From contig JASLIH010000387.1 in NCBI GenBank assembly GCA_030152105.1, forward strand, positions 1 through 12,809: a stretch of DNA of 12,809 nt, given 5' to 3'. The number at the start of each line of letters is the position of its first letter. Position 1 is the stretch's first letter. The stretch is from Actinomycetes bacterium (lineage in GTDB: Bacteria; Actinomycetota; CALGFH01). This document shows positions 1 to 7,064 of the stretch, piece after piece. A program made the position numbers and the translations under genes. The notes beneath the pieces were generated by a model. The model ran no database searches. It was given only the letters and a program-made list of their open reading frames with translations, and was not told the DNA's origin.

Positions 1-959
1 TCCTGATCGACCCCAAGCGGGTCGAGCTGACCAGCTACGAGAACGTGCCCCACCTGATCACCCCGGTGGTGACCCACCCCAAGCGGGCCAGCGAGGCCCT
101 GGCCTGGGCGGTCCGGGAGATGGAGCTGCGCCTGGAGACCCTGGCCATCGCCGGGGTCCGCAACATCGCCGCCTACAACAAGGGGGCCAAGGAGGGCACC
201 CTGCCGCCGCTGCCCTCGGCCGGCCTGGACGACGAGGGCCGGCCCGACGGGGAGCAGCAGCGCCCGACCCTGCCCTACATCGTGGTCGTGATCGACGAGC
301 TGTCCGACCTCATGATGGTCGCCCCCCGTGACGTCGAGGACGCCATCTGCCGGATCGCCCAGATGGCCAGGGCGGTCGGCATCCACCTGGTGGTGGCCAC
401 CCAGCGGCCGTCGGTGGACGTGGTCACCGGGCTGATCAAGGCCAACATCCCCAGCCGGATCGCCTTCATGGTGGCCAGCGCCCAGGACTCGCGGGTCATC
501 CTGGACGCCGGCGGGGCCGACAAGCTGGTCGGCCACGGCGACATGCTGTACCTGCCCGGCGGCACCTCCAAGCCCCGCCGGGTCCAGGGCGCCTTCATCA
601 CCGAGAAGGAGGTGGAGGCGGTCGTCGCCTACTGCAAGGCCCAGCAGCAGGCCACCTACCAGCCGGGCGTGGTCGCCGAGGGCAGGTCGGCCAGCGAGGA
701 CGACGACGGCGACGAGGACCCGCTCCTGACCCAGGCCATGGAGATCGTGGTCCGCTCCGGGCTCGGCTCCACCTCGATGCTCCAGTCCAAGATGAAGGTC
801 GGGTTCTCGCGGGCCCGCCGGATCATGGACCAGCTCGAGGAGCGCGGCGTCGTCGGCCCGTCGGAGGGCTCCAAGCCCCGCGACGTGCTGATGACGGTCG
901 AGGAGCTGGGCCAGCTCCGCGGACGCGAGGACTCCTACGGCGAGATCGTCGGCGAGTAG
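1..959 (+). CDS. ftsK: FtsK/SpoIIIE DNA translocase, C-terminal part (5' end outside window)
   Basis: This is the end of the septum-located ATP-driven DNA pump that clears chromosome from the closing septum and positions the termini. The reading frame is open from base 3 and enters with LIDPKRVELTSYENVPHL, a hallmark of the FtsK motor just after the Walker A loop, which lies upstream of the window. Visible in order are the Walker B strand (YIVVVIDELSD, Asp-Glu at 294-299), the ATQRPSVDVVTG and LPGGTSKPRRVQG motor motifs, an acidic linker (EDDDGDEDP, about 697-720), and the winged-helix gamma domain (about 720-900, GSTSMLQSKMKVGFSRARRI) that reads polar guide sequences such as KOPS/SRS. About 318 residues are visible. 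An in-frame GTG at 45 is internal, not a start. The TAG stop at 957-959 is followed by a short inverted repeat. Identity is very secure; the N-terminal membrane domain cannot be seen. Confidence 0.97.
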   Translation, partial: LIDPKRVELTSYENVPHLITPVVTHPKRASEALAWAVREMELRLETLAIAGVRNIAAYNKGAKEGTLPPLPSAGLDDEGRPDGEQQRPTLPYIVVVIDELSDLMMVAPRDVEDAICRIAQMARAVGIHLVVATQRPSVDVVTGLIKANIPSRIAFMVASAQDSRVILDAGGADKLVGHGDMLYLPGGTSKPRRVQGAFITEKEVEAVVAYCKAQQQATYQPGVVAEGRSASEDDDGDEDPLLTQAMEIVVRSGLGSTSMLQSKMKVGFSRARRIMDQLEERGVVGPSEGSKPRDVLMTVEELGQLRGREDSYGEIVGE

Positions 960-969
960 GTTGCGCAGC

Positions 970-983
970 CCTCCCCAGGGAGG
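970..983 (+). terminator. Weak stem-loop after ftsK
   Basis: CCTCC/GGAGG, extendable to CCTCCC/GGGAGG, forms a 5-6 bp stem with a 2-4 nt loop starting 11 nt after the ftsK stop codon. A T-rich stretch (TTTTCTGT) follows only about 27 nt later, so this is not a textbook intrinsic terminator. It could equally be chance in G+C-rich DNA. Confidence 0.25.
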
Positions 984-1027
984 CAGAATCCGCTGATCTG
1001 AGGAAGCGATTTTCTGTATTGCCCCGA

Positions 1028-1033
1028 TATGTT
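1028..1033 (+). promoter_or_regulatory. Candidate -10 box (TATGTT) for the rodZ-like gene
   Basis: TATGTT fits the actinobacterial TANNNT -10 pattern and ends 11 nt before the GTG start at 1045. Transcription would then begin about 4-6 nt before the start codon, giving a nearly leaderless message. It lies in a locally A+T-richer patch (about 1007-1041). No convincing -35 hexamer is present. The GAAGGGG run touches the start codon and is too close to act as a normal Shine-Dalgarno sequence. Confidence 0.45.
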
Positions 1034-1044
1034 CGAATGAAGGG

Positions 1045-1794
1045 GTGACCCCACTGCGCACCATCGGCGAAGCGCTGCGCTCGGCCCGGGAGGCGCAGGG
1101 CAAGTCGCTCGACGACGCCGCTGTGGCGACCCGGATCCGGCCCAGCTACCTGGAGGCCCTCGAGGAGGAACGGTTCGGCGAGCTCGGCGGAAGCGTCCAC
1201 GCCAAGGGCTTCCTGCGCTCCTACGCCGGCTACCTGGGGGTCGACCCGGTCCCGCTGCTGGAGGCCTACCGGGCCCAGGAGACGCCCGAGGCGCCCCTGT
1301 TCGAGCACGCCCCCCGGGCCATCGGCGGCCTCAGGCCGGGCCGCGGCGGCCGGAGCTGGCTGGCCGTTGCCATCGTCTGTGTCTCCATCATCCTGCTGGT
1401 GTCGCTGTGGGGGCTGCTGCGCCCCGCGCCCGACCCGGGCGACAGCCAGCCGGCGTTCGTCACCACCCCGGCCAGGACCACCGGCGCCGGCAACAAGGCC
1501 GGGGCCGCGGCCAGGCCGGCCCCGGCCACCACCGCCCACCCCGCGACCAGCGACGTCACCGTGACCCTGCGCTACGCCGGCGCCTCCTGGACCCGGGTCG
1601 TCGCCGACGGCCGGGTCGCCTTCGAGGGCACACCGGGACCGCGCCAGCGCCGCACCTTCACGGCCCGGCGCAGCCTGGAGCTGGTCCTCGGCTACCCGGC
1701 CGGGGTCCGCCTCACCGTCGACGGCAAGGACCTGGGCGTGGCCGACCGCTCCGGCAACATCTGGCGCCACACCTTCACCCCCAAGAGCAGCTAG
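1045..1794 (+). CDS. rodZ: RodZ-like membrane helix-turn-helix protein
   Basis: The 249-residue protein has RodZ architecture. An N-terminal HTH_25 domain (about residues 6-70, IGEALRSAREAQGKSLDDAA, then HAKGFLRSYAGYLG) is followed by a short linker, one transmembrane helix (about 105-125, WLAVAIVCVSIILLVSLWGLL), a Pro/Ala/Thr-rich spacer (about 127-168), and a C-terminal beta-rich DUF4115 domain (about 171-247, VTLRYAGASWTRVVADG through NIWRHTF). The family couples the MreB/peptidoglycan elongation machinery to the membrane, with the HTH in the cytoplasm and DUF4115 outside. In actinobacteria its partner is less clear. The GTG start gives the complete HTH domain; an ATG at 1037 is out of frame and stops at once. 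It lies 85 nt after ftsK and 25 nt before the DinB gene. A membrane-bound regulator role cannot be excluded. Confidence 0.88.
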   Translation: MTPLRTIGEALRSAREAQGKSLDDAAVATRIRPSYLEALEEERFGELGGSVHAKGFLRSYAGYLGVDPVPLLEAYRAQETPEAPLFEHAPRAIGGLRPGRGGRSWLAVAIVCVSIILLVSLWGLLRPAPDPGDSQPAFVTTPARTTGAGNKAGAAARPAPATTAHPATSDVTVTLRYAGASWTRVVADGRVAFEGTPGPRQRRTFTARRSLELVLGYPAGVRLTVDGKDLGVADRSGNIWRHTFTPKSS

Positions 1795-1807
1795 ACCGGA
1801 CGAGGAC

Positions 1808-1812
1808 AGGAG
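1808..1812 (+). promoter_or_regulatory. Shine-Dalgarno for the DinB-family gene
   Basis: AGGAG ends 7 nt before ATG 1820. It fixes that start and implies translation as part of the rodZ transcript, in contrast to the two following genes, which lack a Shine-Dalgarno sequence. Confidence 0.7.
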
Positions 1813-1819
1813 CAGGCCG

Positions 1820-2320
1820 ATGGTCATACGGGTGCCGTTCACCGGCGAGGAGAAGGAGAGCCTCCAGGTCGCCCTCGAGCGGCACCGCGACGCCGTCCTG
1901 TGGAAGCTGGAGGGCCTGGGCGACGACGACCTGCGGCGGCAGATGACCCCGTCCGGCACCAGCCTGCTCGGGCTGGTCAAGCACCTGGCGGCGGTCGAGT
2001 ACGGCTGGTTCTGCGACACCTTCGGCCGCGAGGCCGAGCCAATGCCGTTCGACGAGGACGACCCCGACGCCGACCTCCGCATCCGCCCGGACGAGACGAC
2101 CGACGAGGTCCTGGCCTTCTACGGCCGGGCCCGGGCCGCCGCCGACCGGGCCATCGACGAGCTGGAGGTGGAGGACACCGGCACCGCCTGGTTCGGCGAG
2201 ACCGTCACCATGCGCTGGGTGCTGATCCACATGGTCGAGGAGACGGCCCGCCACGCCGGCCACGCCGACATCATCCGCGAGCTCATCGACGGGATGGCCG
2301 GGGACCACCGACCTGGCTAG
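1820..2320 (+). CDS. DinB superfamily protein, DUF664 type
   Basis: The 166-residue protein is a compact four-helix-bundle member of the DinB/YfiT superfamily, many of which are metal-dependent thiol (mycothiol/bacillithiol) transferases or hydrolases. Recognisable blocks are SLLGLVKHLAAVEYGWF (His55) and RWVLIHMVEETARHAGHADIIREL (His137, Glu141, His145, His148). A His55-Glu141-His145 set matches the H...E-x3-H metal site seen in mycothiol-dependent family members; that assignment is inference from spacing. The substrate is unknown. An AGGAG supports the ATG start. The gene sits 25 nt after rodZ and 9 nt before guaB1, and its TAG stop forms the first half of the predicted guaB1 -10 box. Family call is strong, reaction unknown. 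It is not the DNA polymerase IV that is also named DinB. Confidence 0.85.
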   Translation: MVIRVPFTGEEKESLQVALERHRDAVLWKLEGLGDDDLRRQMTPSGTSLLGLVKHLAAVEYGWFCDTFGREAEPMPFDEDDPDADLRIRPDETTDEVLAFYGRARAAADRAIDELEVEDTGTAWFGETVTMRWVLIHMVEETARHAGHADIIRELIDGMAGDHRPG

Positions 2321-2332
2321 CCTTGGCGTATG
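2318..2332 (+). promoter_or_regulatory. Leaderless promoter of guaB1: -10 box TAGCCT overlapping the upstream stop
   Basis: TAGCCT (2318-2323) fits TANNNT and ends exactly 6 nt before ATG 2330, which would put the transcription start at or next to the A of the start codon. The first three bases are the TAG stop of the DinB gene. There is no Shine-Dalgarno sequence upstream of the ATG, consistent with leaderless translation. No clear -35 is seen. The same 15-nt arrangement recurs at 3752-3766. Confidence 0.6.
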
Positions 2333-3754
2333 ACAGACCAACCGCGCCTTGCGCTGACCTTCGAGGACGTCCTGCTGGTGCCCCGGCGCTCCAGCATCCG
2401 CTCCCGCCGCCACGTCTCCACCCGTTCCCGCTTCACCCGCGGCGTCGAGCTCGCCATCCCCATCGTCTCGGCCAACATGGACACCGTGACCACCGCCCCC
2501 ATGGCCATCGCCATGGCCGAGCTGGGCGGCCTCGGTGTGCTCCACCGGTTCCTGCCCGTCGACGCCCAGGCCGAGGAGGTCCGGCGGGTCAAGCGCTACC
2601 TGGGCCAGGTGATCGAGCAGCCCTACACCATCGGCCCCGAGCGGACCGTGGCCGAGGCCGCCGCCGAGGCCGGGCGCCTGGGCGTGACCGGCCTGGTGGT
2701 GGTCGACCCCGAACGCCGGCCGGTCGGCATCCTCACCGCCCGCGACATGCGCGCCGCCGCCGGCGAGACCGTCGCCGCGGCCATGACCCCGGCCGAGCGG
2801 CTGGTCACCGCTCAGCCCGGCATCGACCTGGACGAGGCCCGCAAGCTGCTGGACCGTCACCGGATCGAGAAGCTGCCCCTGGTGGGGGACGACGGCCGGC
2901 TGGCCGGGCTGATCACCCTGCGCGACATCGGCCTGCGCGACCGCTGGCCGCAGGCGACCCGCGACGGCCAGGGCCGCCTGCGGGTCGCAGCCGCCCTCGG
3001 GGTCCGCGGCGGCTACCTGGAAAGGGCCAAGGCCCTGCTCGACGCCGACGTCGACGCTCTGGTCGTCGACGTCGCCCACGGCCACGCGGACCACACCATC
3101 GAGGCCGTCCGCGAGCTCAAGGCGACCTGGCCGGACAGCGAGGTCGTGGCCGGCAACGTCGCCACCGCCAACGGCTTCCGCGACCTGGCCGAGGCCGGGG
3201 CCGACGCCGTCAAGGTCGGGATCGGGCCCGGCTTCGCCTGCACCACCCGCCTGGTCGCCGGGGTCGGTGTGCCCCAGCTCACCGCCATCCTCGACTGCGC
3301 CGAGGTCGCCCAGGCCACCGGCGTCCCCCTGATCGCCGACGGCGGCATCCGCCACCCCGGCGACGTGGCCAAGGCGATCGCCGCCGGGGCGAGCACGGTC
3401 ATGATCGGCGGCCTGTTCGCCGGCCGCCCCGAGAGCCCCGGCGAGGTCGTCCGCCGCCAGGGCCGCGAGTACAAGATCTTCCGGGGCATGGCCTCCCTCG
3501 GTGCGGCCGCCGCCCGCCTCGAGATCGAGGGCCGCGGCGACGCCCTCGACCAGTACGTCCCCGAGGGCGAGGAGATGGAGTTCCCTCTCAAGGGCCCCGT
3601 CGCCAGCATCGTCACCGAGCTGGTCGGCGGCCTCCGCTCGGGCATGAGCTACGTCGACGCCACCACCATCCCCGAGGCCTGGGAGAAGGCCGCCTTCGTC
3701 CGCCAGACCCAGTCCGGCCGCCTCGAATCCAGCCCCGGGTCGCCCGGCGGGTAG
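2330..3754 (+). CDS. guaB1: GuaB1-type GMP reductase / IMP dehydrogenase-related protein with CBS pair
   Basis: The 474-residue (beta/alpha)8 barrel belongs to the IMPDH/GMPR family. It begins with [15 protein letters not shown] and [12 protein letters not shown] pair (about residues 95-205, [10 protein letters not shown] and AGLITLRDI) interrupts the barrel. The nucleotide loop and catalytic cysteine follow ([10 protein letters not shown], Cys304), then [16 protein letters not shown] and the FRGMASLG flap start (384-391). The flap after this is short and lacks the Arg-Tyr pair IMPDHs use for hydrolysis. The C-terminus ([30 protein letters not shown]) reads more like GMP reductase. It therefore probably reduces GMP to IMP with NADPH in purine salvage, as shown for mycobacterial GuaB1, with CBS domains sensing nucleotides. 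IMP dehydrogenase remains possible. It has no Shine-Dalgarno and a leaderless promoter; rimO follows 9 nt later. Confidence 0.82.
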   Translation: MTDQPRLALTFEDVLLVPRRSSIRSRRHVSTRSRFTRGVELAIPIVSANMDTVTTAPMAIAMAELGGLGVLHRFLPVDAQAEEVRRVKRYLGQVIEQPYTIGPERTVAEAAAEAGRLGVTGLVVVDPERRPVGILTARDMRAAAGETVAAAMTPAERLVTAQPGIDLDEARKLLDRHRIEKLPLVGDDGRLAGLITLRDIGLRDRWPQATRDGQGRLRVAAALGVRGGYLERAKALLDADVDALVVDVAHGHADHTIEAVRELKATWPDSEVVAGNVATANGFRDLAEAGADAVKVGIGPGFACTTRLVAGVGVPQLTAILDCAEVAQATGVPLIADGGIRHPGDVAKAIAAGASTVMIGGLFAGRPESPGEVVRRQGREYKIFRGMASLGAAAARLEIEGRGDALDQYVPEGEEMEFPLKGPVASIVTELVGGLRSGMSYVDATTIPEAWEKAAFVRQTQSGRLESSPGSPGG

Positions 3755-3766
3755 GCTTGGCCTATG
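3752..3766 (+). promoter_or_regulatory. Leaderless promoter of rimO: -10 box TAGGCT overlapping the upstream stop
   Basis: TAGGCT (3752-3757) ends 6 nt before ATG 3764 and contains the TAG stop of guaB1. The 15 bases TAGGCTTGGCCTATG differ from the guaB1 element TAGCCTTGGCGTATG at only two positions. There is no well-placed Shine-Dalgarno and no obvious -35, so leaderless initiation is the simplest reading. Confidence 0.6.
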
Positions 3767-5143
3767 CCGTCAGCCGAACCCGCCCCCGCCCCGTCCCCGA
3801 CCGTCGCCATCGTCACCCTCGGGTGCGGGCGCAACGAGGTCGACTCCCAGAACGCGGCCGGGCTGCTGGCGGCCAGCGGCTACCGGGTGGTGGCCGACCC
3901 CGAGCAGGCCGACGCGGTGGTCGTCAACACCTGCGCGTTCGTGGAGGCGGCCAAGCGGGAGTCGATCGAGACGGTGCTGGACGCGGCCGCCCTGAAGGAG
4001 CACGGGCGGGCCCGGACGGTGCTGGTCACCGGGTGCCTGGCCGAGCGGTACACCGAGGAGTTGCGGGCCGAGCTGCCCGAGGCCGACGCCATCGTGCCCT
4101 TTGCCGACTACGGTCGGCTTCCCGAGCTGCTCGGAGGGTCGGCGACCCCGGCCCAGCCCACGCTGGTCCCGGCGGGGCGGCGGGCGCTGCCGATGGTGTT
4201 CCCGACCCCGGCCGGGGCGGCGTTCCCGGCCCGGGCGCCCGCCCGCGGGCCGGTGGCCCTGGTCAAGCTGGCCGAGGGCTGCGACCGGGACTGCTCGTTC
4301 TGCGCCATCCCGTCGTTCCGGGGGCGGTTCCGCTCCCGGCGGCCGACCGAGATCCTCGACGAGGTCGCCTGGCTGGCCGGCCAGGGCGTCTCCGAGGTCT
4401 GCCTGGTCGCCGAGAACTCCACCAGCTACGGCAAGGACCTGGGCGGCCGCGAGGCCCTGATCCACCTGCTGCGCGACCTGGCCGCCGTCGACGGCCTGCG
4501 CCGGGTGCGGCTCAACTATCTCCAGCCCGACGAGCTCACGCCCGGCCTGCTCGAGGAGATGGCCGCCAACCCGGTGGTCTGCAGCTACTTCGACCTCTCG
4601 CTGCAGCACGCCAGCGCCCCCGTGCTGCGGCGCATGCGCCGGGGCGGCTCGGCCGAGGGCTTCCTCGACCTGGTCGGCCGGATCCGCGCCCTCGACCCGG
4701 ACGCCGCCTTCCGCTCCAACTTCATCCTCGGCTTCCCCGGCGAGCGCGAGGCCGACGTGGCCGAGCTGGAGGGGTTCCTCGATGCGGCCCGGCTGGACTG
4801 GGTGGCGTTCTTCGCCTGGTCGCCCGAGGACGGCACCGCCGCCCTCGACCTGGACGACCGCGTCCCCGAGGCCACCGCCAGGGCCAGAGTCGAGCGGGTC
4901 CAGGAGCTGCAGGACCGTCTCCTCGCCACCGCGCAGGACGCCTGGGTCGGCCGCCCCCTGGAGGTGCTGGTCGAGCGGGTCGACGACGACGGCACCGCCG
5001 AGGGCCGCAGCTTCCGGGAGGCGCCCGACGCCGACGGCGTGGTCCGGGTCGCGGACGCGACAGCGGCCGAGGCGGGGGAGTACCTGCCGGTGGTGGTCAC
5101 CGCCGCCCAGGGCCCGGAGCTTCTGGCCAGGCTGGCCGGGTAG
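3764..5143 (+). CDS. rimO: Ribosomal protein uS12 methylthiotransferase RimO
   Basis: The 459-residue enzyme is a radical-SAM methylthiotransferase that adds a methylthio group to the conserved aspartate of ribosomal protein S12. The N-terminal MTTase domain holds one 4Fe-4S cluster through Cys21 (TLGCGRNEVDSQ), Cys57 (NTCAFVEAAKRE) and Cys91 (VTGCLAERY). The central radical-SAM domain has the CxxxCxxC motif EGCDRDCSFCAIPSFRGR (Cys173, Cys177, Cys180) and the ENSTSYGKDLGG stretch typical of RimO rather than MiaB. A C-terminal TRAM domain (about 400-459) contains SFREAPDADGVV, the S12-binding type. The ATG start is 6 nt after a -10 box and gives the expected length. The gene lies between guaB1 (9 nt) and cinA (35 nt). 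All six cluster cysteines are present. Confidence 0.97.
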   Translation: MPSAEPAPAPSPTVAIVTLGCGRNEVDSQNAAGLLAASGYRVVADPEQADAVVVNTCAFVEAAKRESIETVLDAAALKEHGRARTVLVTGCLAERYTEELRAELPEADAIVPFADYGRLPELLGGSATPAQPTLVPAGRRALPMVFPTPAGAAFPARAPARGPVALVKLAEGCDRDCSFCAIPSFRGRFRSRRPTEILDEVAWLAGQGVSEVCLVAENSTSYGKDLGGREALIHLLRDLAAVDGLRRVRLNYLQPDELTPGLLEEMAANPVVCSYFDLSLQHASAPVLRRMRRGGSAEGFLDLVGRIRALDPDAAFRSNFILGFPGEREADVAELEGFLDAARLDWVAFFAWSPEDGTAALDLDDRVPEATARARVERVQELQDRLLATAQDAWVGRPLEVLVERVDDDGTAEGRSFREAPDADGVVRVADATAAEAGEYLPVVVTAAQGPELLARLAG

Positions 5144-5146
5144 CAT
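5141..5146 (+). promoter_or_regulatory. Candidate -10 box (TAGCAT) for cinA, containing the rimO stop
   Basis: TAGCAT fits TANNNT and begins with the rimO TAG stop codon. The predicted transcription start is near 5153, giving a 26-nt leader that contains a threefold GTCG repeat and the cinA Shine-Dalgarno sequence. No clear -35 was found, and readthrough from rimO is equally possible over a 35-nt gap. Confidence 0.35.
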
Positions 5147-5166
5147 CTGGCCGTCGGTCGGTCGGC

Positions 5167-5173
5167 AAGGGAG
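5167..5173 (+). promoter_or_regulatory. Shine-Dalgarno deciding the cinA GTG start
   Basis: AAGGGAG ends 5 nt before GTG 5179. It selects this start over the open frame that extends thousands of bases further upstream in the same phase. Confidence 0.75.
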
Positions 5174-5178
5174 CGAGC

Positions 5179-6429
5179 GTGCGCTGCGAGATCATCGGGG
5201 TCGGCACCGAGCTGCTGCTCGGTCAGATCGTCAACACCAACGCCGCCTGGATCGGCCAGCGCCTGGCCGACGTCGGCTGGGACTGCCTGCGCCACACCGT
5301 GGTCGGGGACAACGAGCAGCGGATCGCCGAGGCCGTCCGGGAGGCGCTCGGCCGGGCCGACGCGGTGATCCTGACCGGCGGGCTGGGCCCGACCCAGGAC
5401 GACGTCACCCGGGAGGCGCTGGCCGCCGTGGCCGGGGTCGCCCTGGTCCGCCAGCCCGAGCTGGAGACGTGGCTGCGCGAGCGGTTCGGCCGCATGGGCG
5501 TCCAGCGGATGGCCGAGATGAACCTGCGCCAGGCCGACGTGCCTGAGGGCGCCCGCACGATCGACAACCCGAGAGGCACCGCCCCCGGGCTGATCGCCGA
5601 GGTCGGCGGCAGACCCGTCTACGCCGTGCCCGGCGTCCCCCGCGAGATGGAGGGCATGCTCGAGCGGGTTGTCCTGCCCGACCTGGCCGCCAGGGCCGGC
5701 GAGGGCCGGGCGATCGTCTCCCGCACCCTGCGCAGCGTCGGGGTGGGGGAGTCGCGCCTGGCCGAGCGCCTGACCCCGCTGTGGGACGAGGCCGTGGCCG
5801 GCCGGGTCACCATGGCCTATCTGGCCAGCCCAGGGGAGGTCAGGATCCGCCTGACGGCCGTCGGCGCCACCCGGGAGGAGGCCCTCGGCGAGATCGCCCC
5901 GGTCGACGCCAGGATCCGCGAGGAGCTCGGTGACGTCGTCTACGGCACCGACGACGAGACCCTGGAGGCGGTCGTCGGCCGCCTTCTCCGCGAGCGCGGT
6001 CTCACCCTGGCCACCGCCGAGTCGCTCACCGGCGGCCTCCTGGGAGGCCGCATCACCGGCATCGCCGGCTCCTCCGACTACTACCTGGGCGGCGTTGTCG
6101 CCTACGCCACCGACGCCAAGGCGGCCCAGCTCGGCGTCGACCAGCGCCTCCTGGACGCCGACGGCCCGGTCAGCGAGCCCGTGGCCGCCGCCATGGCCTC
6201 CGGCGCCCGCACCGCCTTCGGCGCCGACCTCGGCCTGGCCGTCACCGGCGTCGCCGGCCCGGCCGAGCTGTCCGGTCGCCGGGTCGGCACCGTCTGCCTG
6301 GGCGTCGCCGACGCCGCCGGCACCGCCACCCGGACCATCACCGCCCCCGGCGACCGCACCCAGGTCCGCCTCTGGACCTCCGCGGTCGCCCTCGACCTGG
6401 CCCGCCGCCGCCTCGAAGGCCTGACATGA
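5179..6429 (+). CDS. cinA: CinA: competence/damage-inducible protein, NMN deamidase
   Basis: The 416-residue protein has full CinA layout. An N-terminal molybdopterin-binding-like domain (about residues 1-170: IGVGTELLLGQIVNTN, then GGLGPTQDD at 67-75, then VPGVPREM) acts on ADP-ribose-type nucleotides in studied homologues. The C-terminal PncC domain (about 265-412: ATAESLTGGLLGGRI with Ser282, GGVVAYATDAK, AVTGVAGPAE) hydrolyses nicotinamide mononucleotide to nicotinate mononucleotide, recycling NMN made by NAD-dependent DNA ligase. This links it to repair, and the gene commonly lies just upstream of recA. The GTG start has a good Shine-Dalgarno and yields the usual family length. Its stop overlaps the thpR start in ATGA, implying translational coupling. 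pgsA, which often separates it from the upstream gene in actinobacteria, is absent. Confidence 0.96.
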   Translation: MRCEIIGVGTELLLGQIVNTNAAWIGQRLADVGWDCLRHTVVGDNEQRIAEAVREALGRADAVILTGGLGPTQDDVTREALAAVAGVALVRQPELETWLRERFGRMGVQRMAEMNLRQADVPEGARTIDNPRGTAPGLIAEVGGRPVYAVPGVPREMEGMLERVVLPDLAARAGEGRAIVSRTLRSVGVGESRLAERLTPLWDEAVAGRVTMAYLASPGEVRIRLTAVGATREEALGEIAPVDARIREELGDVVYGTDDETLEAVVGRLLRERGLTLATAESLTGGLLGGRITGIAGSSDYYLGGVVAYATDAKAAQLGVDQRLLDADGPVSEPVAAAMASGARTAFGADLGLAVTGVAGPAELSGRRVGTVCLGVADAAGTATRTITAPGDRTQVRLWTSAVALDLARRRLEGLT

Positions 6430-7064
6430 GCCGGGCCGGCCGCTCCGGGCGGGGCTCGGGCGACCCGACGGTCGCCGACCCGGACCTGCTCGCCGGGCGG
6501 CTGTTCTTCGGGGTGCCGATCCCCGGGCCGGCCCGGGCGCCGCTGGAGGCGGCCCTGCCCCGGCTGGATCCGCTCCTCCCCGGGGCCCGCCTGACCCCGC
6601 CTGGCGGCTGGCACCTCACCCTTGCCTTCCTCGGCCAGGTCCAGCCGGAGATGGCCGACGAGGTGGTCCGGGTCGGCGAGGCCGCCGTGGCCGGTGTCGG
6701 GCCGGCTCGGCTGCGGCTGGAGGGCGCCGGCACCTTCCCCGAGGGCCGGCGGGCCCGGGTCCTGTGGGCCGGCATCGGCGACGACGCCGAGATCCTGGTC
6801 CGCCTGGCCGCCGCCCTGTCCAGCGCCGCCGAGGCGGCCGGGCTGCGCTCGGAGGACCGGCCGCTTGCCCCCCACCTGACCCTGGCCCGCTTCTCCACCC
6901 CGGCACCGGTTCCCCAGGAGGCCCTCGACCTGGTCGCCGCCGCGGCCGCCGAGAGCGAGCCCTGGGAGGCGCGCGAGCTGGCCTGCTTCCGCAGCACCCT
7001 TGGCGGCCCCCGCGGGGCCCGCTACCGGGTCGTCCGCGAGTTCCCCCTCACCGGCCGGGCCTGA
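6426..7064 (+). CDS. thpR: RNA 2',3'-cyclic phosphodiesterase (2H phosphoesterase, 2'-5' RNA ligase family)
   Basis: The 212-residue protein belongs to the LigT/ThpR group of 2H phosphoesterases, which open 2',3'-cyclic phosphates on RNA ends and can reversibly join 2'-5' RNA ends in vitro. Both catalytic HxTx motifs are present: HLTLAFLG with His63 and HLTLARF with His150, about 87 residues apart as expected. RLFFGVPIP at about 25-33 is the usual first strand. About 20 extra residues rich in Gly, Ser and Arg precede it, longer than most family members. The start is fixed by the 4-nt ATGA overlap with cinA, though an internal start cannot be excluded. The last 17 nt overlap the end of the convergent minus-strand gene, leaving no room for a terminator between them. 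Confidence 0.92.
   Translation: MSRAGRSGRGSGDPTVADPDLLAGRLFFGVPIPGPARAPLEAALPRLDPLLPGARLTPPGGWHLTLAFLGQVQPEMADEVVRVGEAAVAGVGPARLRLEGAGTFPEGRRARVLWAGIGDDAEILVRLAAALSSAAEAAGLRSEDRPLAPHLTLARFSTPAPVPQEALDLVAAAAAESEPWEARELACFRSTLGGPRGARYRVVREFPLTGRA

Noticed and set aside
45..959. GTG 45 as a start for a short FtsK-like protein
   Set aside because: The conserved motor sequence continues upstream in frame to the window edge (LIDPKRVEL), so the gene is only cut by the window.
1031..1040. GTTCGAATGA, resembling a tRNA T-loop
   Set aside because: The flanking bases do not form a T-stem and there is no acceptor, D or anticodon arm around it. It sits directly at the rodZ start region.
1775..3355. Minus-strand frame of 526 codons opposite DinB and guaB1
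   Set aside because: Composition is Gly/Ala/Asp/Val/Leu-rich with no domain, and it lies entirely antisense to well-supported genes with third-position G+C bias on the plus strand.
3770..5146. Minus-strand frame almost exactly the length of rimO
   Set aside because: It mirrors the rimO codon phase, has no recognisable motif and no ribosome site. Such antisense frames are common in high-G+C genes.
1900..5178. A very long open frame running from 1900 into cinA (about 1,500 codons in total)
   Set aside because: The part before 5179 is low-complexity Arg/Pro/Gly-rich translation lying out of frame over the DinB, guaB1 and rimO genes, all of which have clear family motifs. It is a by-product of high G+C. 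Only 5179-6429 is real.
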